64,000 nt of DNA from Pseudomonas sp. dw_358 (GTDB taxonomy: Bacteria; Pseudomonadota; Gammaproteobacteria; Pseudomonadales; Pseudomonadaceae), in NCBI RefSeq assembly GCF_018449655.1, contig NZ_JAAVUX010000013.1:62001-126000 (forward strand), given 5' to 3'. The notes under the pieces were generated by a model. It saw only the letters and a list, made by a program, of their open reading frames with translations, made no database searches and was not told where the DNA came from. The position numbers and the translations under genes were made by a program. Each line of letters begins with the position of its first letter. Position 1 is the stretch's first letter. Positions 43,494 through 52,268 of this stretch are shown piece after piece.

Positions 43494-43826
43494 GATCTAT
43501 ACCTCGGCGGTGGTGTCTCCCGGGGGACTGCACAGGCGCTTTGTTGACACGCCCGTTACGCAGTCCGGTTCATCGAATAATGCCCAAGGTATATACCCGA
43601 CCGGCCGGATTGGCAATGCGCCGAGGGCGGATAGCAGAGGGCAATCAAGGTGTATTGATTCAGCGCAGCCCCCGCCGACGAAGAACAAACCATTAGGCAA
43701 TTAGAATGACTTTTGTTTATCGCCGTGGGCGCTAATGGTCAGGTGCCATGACGTGACGACGCCCCTAAAGATAATAAAAAACCCCGGTAGCTACACCGGG
43801 GTTTATTGTGACGCTGACGGTTCGAA
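43494..43826. other. 333-bp gene-free stretch between DUF1652 and the glycosyltransferase
   Basis: This interval holds the strong terminator of the glycosyltransferase at its right end and presumably the DUF1652 promoter at its left. A 67-codon frame on the minus strand (43497-43700) has Cys-rich, unconvincing content and no ribosome site, so I do not call it. The middle part, around 43680-43780, is AT-richer than its surroundings. No other structure was seen. Confidence 0.5.
43779..43804 (-). terminator. intrinsic terminator of the glycosyltransferase-flippase unit
   Basis: Perfect 10-bp stem aaaccccggt / accggggttt around a six-base loop. On the minus strand it runs directly into TTTTTTATTATC, 23 bases after the stop. 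This is the clearest intrinsic terminator in the window. Confidence 0.88.
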
Positions 43827-44774
43827 TCACCAGGAAAAGGACAAACCCTCGGCCACGCCTTTGATGCCGTAACGGATGTTCTTCGGGCTCTTGCGGTTCT
43901 GCAAGATGGTAATGGCGGTAAGGGTCAACGCCGACATCAGCCAGACGGGCGTGGAGTGGAACTTCTTGTTGTACATGATCGCCGCACGGTTACGATAATA
44001 ATGGAACATGTGGCTGCGGCCCTTGCTGCTGCCACTGTCACCGTGACGGGCGAAACTGTGCTCGGACACCTTGAAGCTGAACCCGGCCTTGGCGCCGCGG
44101 TACTGCCAATCCAGTTCTTCGGAATACATGAAGTAACGGTCTTCCATCAAGCCGACCGTTTCCAGCACGGCGCGGCTGATCAACATCGAGGCGCCCATGA
44201 CGTAGTCAGGCTTGGGGAACGTCGGCAGGCCCGGGGTCAACTCGGAGCGGTTGGCGTTCTTGCCGATCAGCTTGGTCTTGCCCAGCCACGGATAGATGGT
44301 CCCGCCGCCCACGCATTGAATGATGTTCGGGTTGTTTTCATACACCAGTACCGACGCCGCGAAGCCGCACTTGGGGTCTTCTTCCATGGTCGTCAGCAAG
44401 GCTTCCAACGCGCCGTCCTCGAGGACGATGTCGTTGTTGAGAATCCAGAAATATTCGTAACCGGCGCGCAGGGCGTATTCCAGGCCGATGTTGTTGCCGC
44501 CGGCATAGCCGTAGTTGCCGTTGTTGCTGATCAGTGTGCGCTTGTGCTTCTGACTGATCGACTTGATCTGATCTTCCGATGCCACCAGCACGTCTTCGCC
44601 CGATTCGGCGTTGAGGTAGGCGGTCAGGCGCGCGACGCTGTCATCCTTCGAGCCGTTGTCGATGATGACCACTGGAATATCACAGTGCAGCTTCAGCGAG
44701 TCCATACAGGCGATGGTCTGGTCGGCGCCATTCCAGTTCAACACGAAAGCACACACTTTATCGTGACTAATCAT
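43827..44774 (-). CDS. family 2 glycosyltransferase
   Basis: A 315-residue inverting glycosyltransferase of the rhamnosyl-transferase-like GT2 branch. It starts with VCAFVLNWNGADQTIACMDS, then VVIIDNGSKDDSV. A long NNGNYGYAGGNNIGLEYALR follows, and the metal-binding motif is ILNNDIVLEDGALEAL. The C terminus has one hydrophobic stretch (VWLMSALTLTAITIL) that may lie at the membrane. GGAGA sits seven bases before the ATG at 44774; an in-frame GTG at 44786 overlaps that box and is rejected. It follows a flippase gene by 42 bases. The sugar donor and acceptor are unknown. Confidence 0.88.
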   Translation of the reverse strand: MISHDKVCAFVLNWNGADQTIACMDSLKLHCDIPVVIIDNGSKDDSVARLTAYLNAESGEDVLVASEDQIKSISQKHKRTLISNNGNYGYAGGNNIGLEYALRAGYEYFWILNNDIVLEDGALEALLTTMEEDPKCGFAASVLVYENNPNIIQCVGGGTIYPWLGKTKLIGKNANRSELTPGLPTFPKPDYVMGASMLISRAVLETVGLMEDRYFMYSEELDWQYRGAKAGFSFKVSEHSFARHGDSGSSKGRSHMFHYYRNRAAIMYNKKFHSTPVWLMSALTLTAITILQNRKSPKNIRYGIKGVAEGLSFSW

Positions 44775-44816
44775 ATGTTTCTCCACAGTCCAAGCATGGG
44801 GTACTGCCCCACCAAT

Positions 44817-46187
44817 TCAAGACAAGGTCGGGCTGGGCGCCGAACCGGAAATCTGGCGTCCATACCAGCGTTTGGACGCGATTAGCACGATCAAGATCGC
44901 CAGCAGGTTCACTGCAATGTTGGCGAGCGCAAAGGCCTTGACCACCGCCATGGCATCCTTGAACACAAAGGCCCCCAGCAATACCCCGCCTACACGCAGG
45001 CTGGTGCTGAACACCTCGAAGATCAAGAAGGTTTTCTGCAGCGACAACGCCGGTGCTGCCGCCAGGCATGGCAGGTTCATGAACCCTGTCAGCTCGGCAA
45101 TCGCCAACCAGCGTGCGTATTCACCGGCATTGGTCCAATGCTCACCAAAGGCCAGATGAAACAACCACGGCCCGGCAATCGCCAGGGTCGCAAACGGAAT
45201 CAGACCGACCCCGCCCAGGGCTGCAACGCCCTTGAGCAGCAGGCCGGTGACCGATTCCTGGGCATGGATCGCACGAGCGATGCGCGGGTAGAACACACTG
45301 CTCACGGCCTTGCCGATAAAGTTGCTGGGCATGCTCAACACTTGCAGGCACAGGGCAAAGTAGCCCGCCGGGATAGCGCCGAACGCCGAAGCCAGCACCA
45401 AGGTGGGCATGTGCACCGACAGCGCATTGATCAGCACCTGCGGCGCGCGGTACAGCGGAAAGTCACGGTACTCGCGGGCCAGTTCCCAGAACGGCTTGGC
45501 CGGCGGCTCGTTGGGGTCAGGTACGTGGGGCACACGTTTGTAACCCATGCCGATCAACAGCATCAGGGTATTGATCACGTAGTACAGGGAACTGGTGATC
45601 ACCAACATCGGCGCCGAGTTGTGCAACCAGCCGCCGACGGTCCGCAAGGTGTTGTAGCACAGGGCGTGGGCGGTGGTGGCACGGGCCGTCAGGGTGTACC
45701 GATGGTTGCGGTAAAGCCACTGCTGGGTGATTTCCAGGGCCGCCGAGCTGAACATGACCATGGGCAGCAGCATCAGGTAAGGCGAAAGCAACTGCAGATT
45801 CAGGCGGTCGGCAATGCGCTCGCCGAAGAAAAAGAAAATCAGCCCGGTGAGCACCGCGACGATGGCGGCCATGACCAGTGACACCTTGATCAGCCCCCGG
45901 GAATCGGCATCGGACTTGGGCAGCACGATAGCGATGGGGTAAGTCAGGGCGCAAGCAGGAATAAGGATGATGCTGAGACTTTGAAAAGCACCCACCACAC
46001 CGAACGCGTCGGGGCCATAGATGCGCATGATGACCGGGATCAAGGCCAGGTTGATCAACTGCGCACCGGCACTGCCGGAAATGGCGGTCAAAATGTGACG
46101 AAACAGCGTGGCCTGGCGCAGTTGGGCCACCAGCCCCCGCCATCCACCACTGCCTTTCAACGCGTCAGAGGACAAATTCCTCTCCAT
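44817..46187 (-). CDS. oligosaccharide flippase (Wzx/MATE-like polysaccharide exporter)
   Basis: A 456-residue protein with about 12-14 hydrophobic segments of the polysaccharide-exporter fold. It begins ILTAISGSAGAQLINLALIP followed by VIMRIYGPDAFGVVGAFQSL, characteristic of lipopolysaccharide O-unit or exopolysaccharide flippases. Such proteins turn undecaprenyl-linked oligosaccharides across the inner membrane. GGAG lies nine bases before the ATG at 46187; the longer frame upstream has no ribosome site. With the downstream glycosyltransferase it forms a two-gene unit with no polymerase, chain-length regulator or initiating transferase in view. The upstream 251 bases are AT-rich and hold no recognised site. 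Confidence 0.87.
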   Translation of the reverse strand: MERNLSSDALKGSGGWRGLVAQLRQATLFRHILTAISGSAGAQLINLALIPVIMRIYGPDAFGVVGAFQSLSIILIPACALTYPIAIVLPKSDADSRGLIKVSLVMAAIVAVLTGLIFFFFGERIADRLNLQLLSPYLMLLPMVMFSSAALEITQQWLYRNHRYTLTARATTAHALCYNTLRTVGGWLHNSAPMLVITSSLYYVINTLMLLIGMGYKRVPHVPDPNEPPAKPFWELAREYRDFPLYRAPQVLINALSVHMPTLVLASAFGAIPAGYFALCLQVLSMPSNFIGKAVSSVFYPRIARAIHAQESVTGLLLKGVAALGGVGLIPFATLAIAGPWLFHLAFGEHWTNAGEYARWLAIAELTGFMNLPCLAAAPALSLQKTFLIFEVFSTSLRVGGVLLGAFVFKDAMAVVKAFALANIAVNLLAILIVLIASKRWYGRQISGSAPSPTLS

Positions 46188-46438
46188 TTGCAGTTCTCCG
46201 AGATAAACGAATGACGCCTCTAACCACGTCATCTTGAACAGATGCTGAGAGAGAACAGCGCAAAAAGAGGCCCAGGCTGGAAAACGGATGCCGGATTCCA
46301 AGGCTGCCTGACCTATGTGACACACATCGTATCAATTAATCGGCCAAGGAGCTCAATAGTTGAGCCATCATTTTGGCTATTTTTTTTCATGTTCCGGAAG
46401 ATACATGAGGCCTGCTGAACTCTTCGTCGGCCGAGCGG

Positions 46439-46933
46439 TCAATTTCGGGTTTTAGGTACTAAAGCCTGCAACTGCAATGCCAATAAATCAGCACTCAAAA
46501 CAGCCACTTCCGGCTCTTTCGCACCCCGCTCCTTGCGCCACAGCCAATCGGCTGACGGGGGCGAGTTGACCAGAGAGAGACTGCCATGACGATCAGACGT
46601 CAGGCCTTGCACTGCAATATGAATGCTGCCTTTGGCGCCCATGACTTCCGGCACCAGCTCCACCACCCGACCGGCGAGGGTGACCACCAACTTTTCGCTG
46701 TTGAAGGGCGATTCGGCAGCGGGATAGTGCGCATTGCTGGCCTGCCAGGATTCACGCGCCAGGCTCAACTGCCCGCTGCTCGTCAATGGTGCAAACCAGT
46801 GTTCGATGCGCTCGAATAAATCAGCAATGGACTGGTGCCAATGGGCGCACTGTTCGCTGAACTGCTGCTGTTTGAAGGTTTCGCTGGCGGCGTATTGTGT
46901 CAGCAAATCGCCCAGTTGCCGTACTTCGTCCAT
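46439..46933 (-). CDS. hypothetical protein (164 aa)
   Basis: I do not recognise this family. The protein begins MDEVRQLGDLLTQYAASETF and is rich in Gln, Glu, Leu and aromatic residues. The first 60 residues look helical (HWHQSIADLFERIEHWFAPL). The second half alternates strands, such as EKLVVTLAGRVVELVPEVMG and SIHIAVQGLTSDRHGSLSLV. There is no signal peptide or membrane segment. AGGAG lies six bases before the ATG at 46933, which is why the longer frame is not used. It follows the gene-free region upstream of the flippase and is on the same strand as the porin. Confidence 0.7.
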   Translation of the reverse strand: MDEVRQLGDLLTQYAASETFKQQQFSEQCAHWHQSIADLFERIEHWFAPLTSSGQLSLARESWQASNAHYPAAESPFNSEKLVVTLAGRVVELVPEVMGAKGSIHIAVQGLTSDRHGSLSLVNSPPSADWLWRKERGAKEPEVAVLSADLLALQLQALVPKTRN

Positions 46934-47004
46934 CGGTTGCTCCTGTGATGGCCGAAAACCGTCGGTGGCAACAGCGCCCGCGACGGTTCGGCTCAAGCAC
47001 TCTA

Positions 47005-47024
47005 CGCCTTCAAGCCTGAAGGCG
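47005..47024 (-). terminator. hairpin directly after the OprD porin stop
   Basis: cgccttca (47005-47012) and tgaaggcg (47017-47024) form a perfect 8-bp stem with a four-base loop, 11 bases past the porin stop. There is no T-run after it, so termination may be incomplete. Confidence 0.45.
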
Positions 47025-47035
47025 CGGTAAAACTT

Positions 47036-48391
47036 CTACCAGAGCGGTACTACGTAGCTGATATACAGACGGTTTTCGTCCTGGTGGGTCTGGCCGGTCA
47101 TGCTCGGGTTGGCCTGGGCGTTTTTCCAGGTCACGCCAAAACCCTTGAGCTTGCCGTCCGGGACCACGTAGGACAGCCACAGATCACGTTCCCACTCGGA
47201 GTTGCCACCGCTGGCCACGCGAATCTGGTCACCGTAGGCGTACATGGCGGTGAAGCTCAGGCCGTTCAGCCCGATGTGGCCAAAATCATACTTGTAAAGA
47301 CCTTCCCAGGTACGCTCGCCGGCGTGCTGGAACTTGTTCAACTGCAGGTTGGTCATGGCCGGGGTGTCCGCACCCGAGCCTGGGCCTTGCAGGGACGAGC
47401 CGCTGTTCAAGCCCGAGTCCAGGTACGGGAAGTCGCTGTCACCGCTGTTCTTCTGATAGCCCAGGCCCAGGGTGTGACCCCACAGGCTGTAGCTTTCCAT
47501 CAGGCTGAAGGTCGACTCATTGATACGACCTTTTTTGGCATTGCCAGAGTACAGACCAGCACCGGCATAGTCGCTGTCGCCGTCCGCGTTGCCGCCGACA
47601 CCCAGGCTGCGGTACGCACGAAAATCGGTGAAGAGGCTACCCAGCGGCAACGCGTCGGTACGCTTGGCGCCCAGGTAGAACTGTTGGTAGTAGTCTTGCA
47701 GATTCGAATACCAGGCACTCAGGGTGGTGTCTTTGAACCCCATGTAATCGGCGCCGCCATACAGGAAGCGGTCACTGGTCTTGGTACCGCCGGCGGTGAT
47801 CATGCCGTTATCGCTGCTTTCGTTACGGATCTTGACCTGAGAAATATCGCCCAGGGTGAAAACCGTGTTGTCCAGGTCACGGGACACCAACTGCGTGCCG
47901 GTGTCGGTCTGTTGCAGCAGGCGCCCGTCGGTGTTGGCCAGGATCGGGTTGTTGCCGAACAAGGTGCCGTAGCGCAACTCGTCTTTCAGGAAGCGAATCT
48001 TCAGCGTCGGGCTGAGCACGGCAAAGTCGTCGGCCGACTTGCCGTCGTCCAGCGGGAACATGCTGCCTGGGTACCGGCTCTGGTGCGCGCTATCGTTCAA
48101 GTCACCGCCCGAATCCAGTTTCAGGCCGTAAAAGGCTTGCAAGTCGAGGCCGACGCCGATGGTGCCCGGGGTATAACCGGACTTGAAGTTGAATTCAAAG
48201 CCCTGGCCCCAATCGCGGTAACTTTTGGCTTTGGCATTGCTTCCCACCACATCGCTGCCCTGCTGGTTCAGGTACCGGTTGAGCAGTGTGAGGTCACCGT
48301 GGCTGTCGTCGAAAAAGTCGGCGTGGGCGCTGACGGCCACCGGCGCCATCAAGGCGCTCAGCAGCGGTGGGAGATACTTCTTTATCATCAT
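47036..48391 (-). CDS. OprD-family outer-membrane porin
   Basis: A 451-residue substrate-specific porin with 18 predicted beta strands. The signal peptide is IKKYLPPLLSALMAPVAVSA, cut near HA. The mature part begins DFFDDSHGDLTLLNRYL, followed by DWGQGFEFNFKSGYTPGTIG and VGLDLQAFYGLKLDSG, all hallmarks of the OprD family. The protein ends in VVPLW, the aromatic end needed for BAM insertion. OprD paralogs take up amino acids or aromatic acids; the specificity cannot be read here. Three clustered ATGs (48388, 48391, 48400) compete. A GAGAG box fits the 48388/48391 pair best. Confidence 0.92.
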   Translation of the reverse strand: MMIKKYLPPLLSALMAPVAVSAHADFFDDSHGDLTLLNRYLNQQGSDVVGSNAKAKSYRDWGQGFEFNFKSGYTPGTIGVGLDLQAFYGLKLDSGGDLNDSAHQSRYPGSMFPLDDGKSADDFAVLSPTLKIRFLKDELRYGTLFGNNPILANTDGRLLQQTDTGTQLVSRDLDNTVFTLGDISQVKIRNESSDNGMITAGGTKTSDRFLYGGADYMGFKDTTLSAWYSNLQDYYQQFYLGAKRTDALPLGSLFTDFRAYRSLGVGGNADGDSDYAGAGLYSGNAKKGRINESTFSLMESYSLWGHTLGLGYQKNSGDSDFPYLDSGLNSGSSLQGPGSGADTPAMTNLQLNKFQHAGERTWEGLYKYDFGHIGLNGLSFTAMYAYGDQIRVASGGNSEWERDLWLSYVVPDGKLKGFGVTWKNAQANPSMTGQTHQDENRLYISYVVPLW

Positions 48392-48515
48392 GGCTCTCAT
48401 CTGGCAGGTGATTGATTTCCTGAGCGCCATTAAGGAGAGAGCACATGACAGTTCTGAGACAATTGGCCACTATGCCCATGAAATGAAATTCAGTTCATGA
48501 GCTAATGTTCATCTT

Positions 48516-49010
48516 TTACATTTCTTTCATATAGGCAGCGAGACGCTGTACGGCTCGCTCGGCATTGGCACTGCAACCGACCCAGCTGCAGGCCAACATC
48601 AGATTGCGTGGCAAACCGAAGTCTTCGACGGTGAAACCCTGGCAATCCACACCCGGCCGGTGGCTGCCGTGCTGCGCGCGCAAGTCACCGCTGGCGCTGA
48701 AATAGGCCCACACCGGTTTGCCCAGTGCCACGGCCATGCCCACTTCGAACGCGGTGCCGGAGTCAGGTTCCATGCCCCTGAATGAATTCAGATTGGCCAG
48801 CACGGCATCGCAGCGGCGAATCATCTGCACGTTGTCGGCGTAGATGCGCTGCGCCGCCTGTGTGCCGGTCAGGTCAACCGGCAGTTGGTTGTCCATCGGG
48901 TACAGCCCCGACAACCCGTGGGCGGCGCACAGCTGCTTGAGCCAGGCGCCATGCTCGATGGCATCACTGCGAAACACATCAAAACCGGCAAGGTAGATCT
49001 GCGGGGCCAT
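48516..49010 (-). CDS. nucleoside 2-deoxyribosyltransferase-like protein
   Basis: A 164-residue protein of the nucleoside 2-deoxyribosyltransferase family (PF05014 type). It starts APQIYLAGFDVFRSDAIEHG and has ADNVQMIRRCDAVLANLNSF, then the active-site region EPDSGTAFEVGMAVALGKPV with the nucleophile Glu. These enzymes exchange bases between deoxynucleosides or hydrolyse modified nucleotides. The start at 49010 is the first codon giving the family pattern; the ribosome site is weak. It lies 38 bases after the amino acid transporter on the same strand and may be co-transcribed. Confidence 0.85.
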   Translation of the reverse strand: MAPQIYLAGFDVFRSDAIEHGAWLKQLCAAHGLSGLYPMDNQLPVDLTGTQAAQRIYADNVQMIRRCDAVLANLNSFRGMEPDSGTAFEVGMAVALGKPVWAYFSASGDLRAQHGSHRPGVDCQGFTVEDFGLPRNLMLACSWVGCSANAERAVQRLAAYMKEM

Positions 49011-49048
49011 GCAAGGAACATCCGTCGAAGCCAGGAGAGGCCGGCATT

Positions 49049-50326
49049 CTACGCCGAAAGCGACCAGATCAAGGCCGAGATCGACACCAGGCCCACCACC
49101 ACCACGAACAGATTGGACCACTGCCCCGCATACTTGGCCATGGCCGGCACGCGGCGCACGGCAATCATCGGCATGAGGAACAGCAACGCGGCAATGACCG
49201 GGCCGCCGAGGGTTTCGATCATCCCCAGGATACTCGGGTTGAGCGTCGCCACCAGCCAGCACATCACCAGCATGAAGGCGGCCACGCCACGGTCCAGCCG
49301 TTTGTTCGAGGGCTGGCGACCCGTCTTGCGCACCAGGCCCTTGAGGCCTTCACGAGCGCCTATGTAATGGCCCAGGAACGACTTGGCAATGGCCACGAAG
49401 GCAATCAGCGGCGCAGCGAAAGCGATGGTCGGGTTGCTGAAGTGGTTGGCCAGGTACGAGAGGATCGACAGGTTCTGCGCCTTCGCCTCGGCCAGTTGCG
49501 CGGGGGCCAGGGTCAGCACACAGCTGAACACGAAGAACAGCACCATCAGCACCATCAAGCCATGGGCGCGGCACAGTATGCGCGCGCTGCGCACGTCGGC
49601 CTCGACCCCATAACGCCGCTTCTGGTCCACCGCAAAGGCGGAAATGATCGGTGAATGGTTGAACGAGAACACCATCACCGGGATTGCCAGCCACAAGGTG
49701 CGGATGAAGGCCATGGGTTCAGGGGCCACATGGGCGGTGGCGAGGATGCCGCCGGTCCAGTGCGGGACCAGGAACAGCGCCAGCAGCATCAGCGCGACGA
49801 TGAACGGATAAACCATCAGGCTCATGGCCTTGACGATGAAACGCTCGCCGCAGCGCACCACGGCCAGCAGGCCAAGGATCAGCACCAGCGCCAGCAGCGC
49901 CCGTGGCGGTGGCTGCAGGCCCAGTTGGTGTTCGATGAAACTGCCCACGGTGTTGGTCAGCGCCACGCTATAGATCAGCAGAATGGGAAAGATTGCGCAG
50001 AAATACAGCAACGTGATCAGGGTGCCGACCTTGTGCCCGAAGTGCTCTTCGACCACGTCGGTGATGTCGGCGCCCTCACGCCCGGACAGGACAAAGCGGG
50101 TCAGACCGCGGTGCGCGTAATAGGTCATGGGAAAGGCCAGCACCGCCAGCACCAGCAGCGGCCAGAAGCCACCCAGGCCGGCGTTGATAGGTAGAAACAG
50201 GGTGCCGGCGCCAATGGCGGTGCCGAACAGGCCCAGCATCCACGTAGTGTCGTGGCGGTTCCAGCCTACGGCCGTCGCTTGTGGCGCGACCTGCGTGGCA
50301 TCAAGGCTTTTGGCCTGGTCAATCAT
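49049..50326 (-). CDS. amino acid:H+ symporter, serine/threonine-type (HAAAP/SdaC-like)
   Basis: A 425-residue inner-membrane transporter with about 11 hydrophobic segments. The N-terminal WMLGLFGTAIGAGTLFLPIN and GFWPLLVLAVLAFPMTYYAH, and later FSFNHSPIISAFAVDQKRRY, are typical of the SdaC/TdcC/DlsT branch of the hydroxy/aromatic amino acid permease family. L-serine or L-threonine is the likely substrate by family. No serine deaminase gene is adjacent. The unit is followed by the deoxyribosyltransferase gene and preceded by 144 bases without a recognised operator. Confidence 0.9.
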   Translation of the reverse strand: MIDQAKSLDATQVAPQATAVGWNRHDTTWMLGLFGTAIGAGTLFLPINAGLGGFWPLLVLAVLAFPMTYYAHRGLTRFVLSGREGADITDVVEEHFGHKVGTLITLLYFCAIFPILLIYSVALTNTVGSFIEHQLGLQPPPRALLALVLILGLLAVVRCGERFIVKAMSLMVYPFIVALMLLALFLVPHWTGGILATAHVAPEPMAFIRTLWLAIPVMVFSFNHSPIISAFAVDQKRRYGVEADVRSARILCRAHGLMVLMVLFFVFSCVLTLAPAQLAEAKAQNLSILSYLANHFSNPTIAFAAPLIAFVAIAKSFLGHYIGAREGLKGLVRKTGRQPSNKRLDRGVAAFMLVMCWLVATLNPSILGMIETLGGPVIAALLFLMPMIAVRRVPAMAKYAGQWSNLFVVVVGLVSISALIWSLSA

Positions 50327-50470
50327 CCGGAGGTGCTCCCTAGCCGGTTACTCGAGAATGGCCGGAAGCAGGAAAATCGTGCAGCGGGCAGTGCCCCGGC
50401 CCTGAAAAAGGGTCGGCATTGTCCCGGATTGTGCTTGAGAAGCAAAGACTTGGCGTCGCCGCCGGGCCGA

Positions 50471-51391
50471 TCATGGTGTGGCGAAAGGTCCCAGCTCGCC
50501 CGGCACCACCGACAGGTCGGCGTCGGCACCGAGCCCTTCGAGCAGGCGCCTGGCGTTATAGGGGGCGTGTACCTTGACGTCGTTGTCGAAATAGCAGAAG
50601 ACCTGTCGGGCCTTGCCCACCCTGCCTTTGCGCGGCTCGATGAGTGTCGCATCGGCCACCTGGCCGCCTTCGCTCCAGCGCTGGAGGCGGCGCTGCCAAT
50701 AGTCGATGGCCGCGTCGCTGTAGCCACTCTCATAAAGGGCCTCGGCGCCGTGCAGCCGGACGTAGACAAAGTCGGCGGTCAGGTCGTCGGCGTACAACCA
50801 CTTGCCGGCGGTGTCCGCCTTGACCAGTGCGACATGATAGCGACGCAGCAACTGGATGAATTCAGGCACGGCAAAACTGTCATGACGAACTTCCACGGCA
50901 TGCTGCAACTTGCCCCGCTTCGGCACCTCCAAATAACCCGGTTTGCGCAGCCGCTCATCACAATTTTCCGCACAGTTGCGCGCTTGTTGCATCGAGGTGG
51001 GGAGCAACATCAGGAAGTGCTCGAAACGTTCAGGGTCAAACTTGAAGTTGGGCGGAAACTGCCAAAGGAATGCCCCCAGTTTTTCCTTTAACTGGAACAC
51101 ACCCGAAGCAAAGAAGTTCGCCAAGGGTGTTTCAATGTCCTTGAGCCGTCGCAGATGGGTGATGTAACGCGGCGCCTTGACACTGAACACGAACCCCTTG
51201 GGCGTGGCCGCATACCACTCGGCGTAGCGATCCGGGGTTTGCAGCGAATAGAACGAGCCGTTGATCTCGATGCTGGTGACGGCACGGGAGGCAAACGCCA
51301 GTTCGTTCTTCTGGGTCAGGCCCTTGGGGTAGAAGTCGCCACGCCAGGGCACATAGCGCCACCCGGAAATACCCACATGGAAGAGATTCAT
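50471..51391 (-). CDS. DUF72 (YecE-like) protein
   Basis: A 306-residue TIM-barrel protein of the DUF72/YecE family. It begins FHVGISGWRYVPWRGDFYPK, has SIEINGSFYSLQTPDRYAEW and FSVKAPRYITHLRRL, then LGAFLWQFPPNFKFD and VEVRHDSF, and ends with QVFCYFDNDVKVHAPYNA. All these blocks are diagnostic. The molecular function of the family is not established. GGGAG lies five bases before the ATG at 51391, so the 49-codon longer frame is rejected. The RibD-like gene lies 16 bases upstream on the same strand. Confidence 0.93.
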   Translation of the reverse strand: MNLFHVGISGWRYVPWRGDFYPKGLTQKNELAFASRAVTSIEINGSFYSLQTPDRYAEWYAATPKGFVFSVKAPRYITHLRRLKDIETPLANFFASGVFQLKEKLGAFLWQFPPNFKFDPERFEHFLMLLPTSMQQARNCAENCDERLRKPGYLEVPKRGKLQHAVEVRHDSFAVPEFIQLLRRYHVALVKADTAGKWLYADDLTADFVYVRLHGAEALYESGYSDAAIDYWQRRLQRWSEGGQVADATLIEPRKGRVGKARQVFCYFDNDVKVHAPYNARRLLEGLGADADLSVVPGELGPFATP

Positions 51392-51407
51392 CGGCGCTCC
51401 CGCGTGC

Positions 51408-52094
51408 TCAAGCCTGGCGATAGCGCAACCAGACCGCCCCGCCCTCCTGCACCTCGGCGGACGCCAGGCGCAGGTAGGTCGGCTGCTGCCAGGCGGCCTG
51501 CGACACCTCGAACGAGGCGGGATGGGCACCGCGCCCATCCACCAACGGCAAGATCAGCACACTGATTTCATCCACCAGCCCGGCGTTGACGAACCCGCCG
51601 CTGACGTGGGGGCCACCCTCGACGCACAGGCGCTCGATACCCAACTCCTCGGCCAGGACCTGCACCACCTGATGCAGGTCGATGTCGGTCTTGCCGCCGA
51701 ACAGGTAGGACACCTGGATCGATTGCAGGTAGGCCAGGTAATCATCGGCCACGCCTTCGGTGAGCACTTCCACCACATGGCAACCCAATGCCTGATTGCT
51801 CCTCCAGGCCACCTTGCCATGAGGGTCGATGGAGATGGCAAATTTGTCGGCCTGGGGATCGGCGAACCAGGACGTACGCGGTATCGGTGCACTGGCCAAC
51901 CCCTTGGGGTAACCCTCGCCGTGGGCGATCTCCTCCATGGTCACCCGGCCACAAAGCCAGGCGTCGAAGGCGAACTGCTCGGCCAGCTTTTCATACAGCG
52001 CCCCGGCGCTGTTCTTGAACGGGCGATCCCAGCCATCGGTGAGGGCGTGGCCGTCGAGGGAGGACATCATGTGGCAGATAATGTAGGGCTTCAT
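51408..52094 (-). CDS. RibD C-terminal-type (dihydrofolate reductase fold) reductase
   Basis: A 228-residue protein with the NADPH-dependent RibD-C / DHFR-like fold. It opens KPYIICHMMSSLDGHALTDG, continues with FDAWLCGRVTMEEIAHGEGY, and has the nucleotide-binding ERLCVEGGPHVSGGFVNAGL and VDEISVLILPLVDGRG. Stand-alone members are not tied to riboflavin synthesis, because the deaminase domain and clustered rib genes are absent; substrates are unknown. It is the first gene of a likely two-gene unit with the DUF72 protein and is divergent from modA. Confidence 0.88.
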   Translation of the reverse strand: MKPYIICHMMSSLDGHALTDGWDRPFKNSAGALYEKLAEQFAFDAWLCGRVTMEEIAHGEGYPKGLASAPIPRTSWFADPQADKFAISIDPHGKVAWRSNQALGCHVVEVLTEGVADDYLAYLQSIQVSYLFGGKTDIDLHQVVQVLAEELGIERLCVEGGPHVSGGFVNAGLVDEISVLILPLVDGRGAHPASFEVSQAAWQQPTYLRLASAEVQEGGAVWLRYRQA

Positions 52095-52222
52095 TCAGGG
52101 TGCTCCGTGGCAGAAGGATCGATGCCGTCAAATGCTGACCCGCAAAAAGGCTGGACAGTTCACCCCGATCGCGCATGAACCACCTGAGCTTTTTGTCATG
52201 GGGCTGTTCAGCAAATGGCCAT

Positions 52223-52248
52223 TCGCTATATATTCAATTACATAACGA
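52223..52248 (+). promoter_or_regulatory. ModE box candidate upstream of modABC
   Basis: tcgctatata-N6-tacataacga closely matches the ModE consensus atCGnTATATA-N6-TATATAACGat, with one mismatch in the inner right arm and one or two at the edges. It ends 20 bases before the modA start, the usual place for repression by molybdate-loaded ModE. No modE gene lies in the window. Confidence 0.75.
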
Positions 52249-52268
52249 AATCCCCTCGGAGCAACCCA

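Noticed and set aside
43497..43700. 67-codon minus-strand frame in the gene-free stretch
   Set aside because: No ribosome site and unconvincing, Cys-scattered composition.
47084..48415. 443-codon plus-strand frame opposite the porin
   Set aside because: The minus-strand OprD protein has a signal peptide and beta-barrel blocks, while the plus-strand frame lacks any motif.
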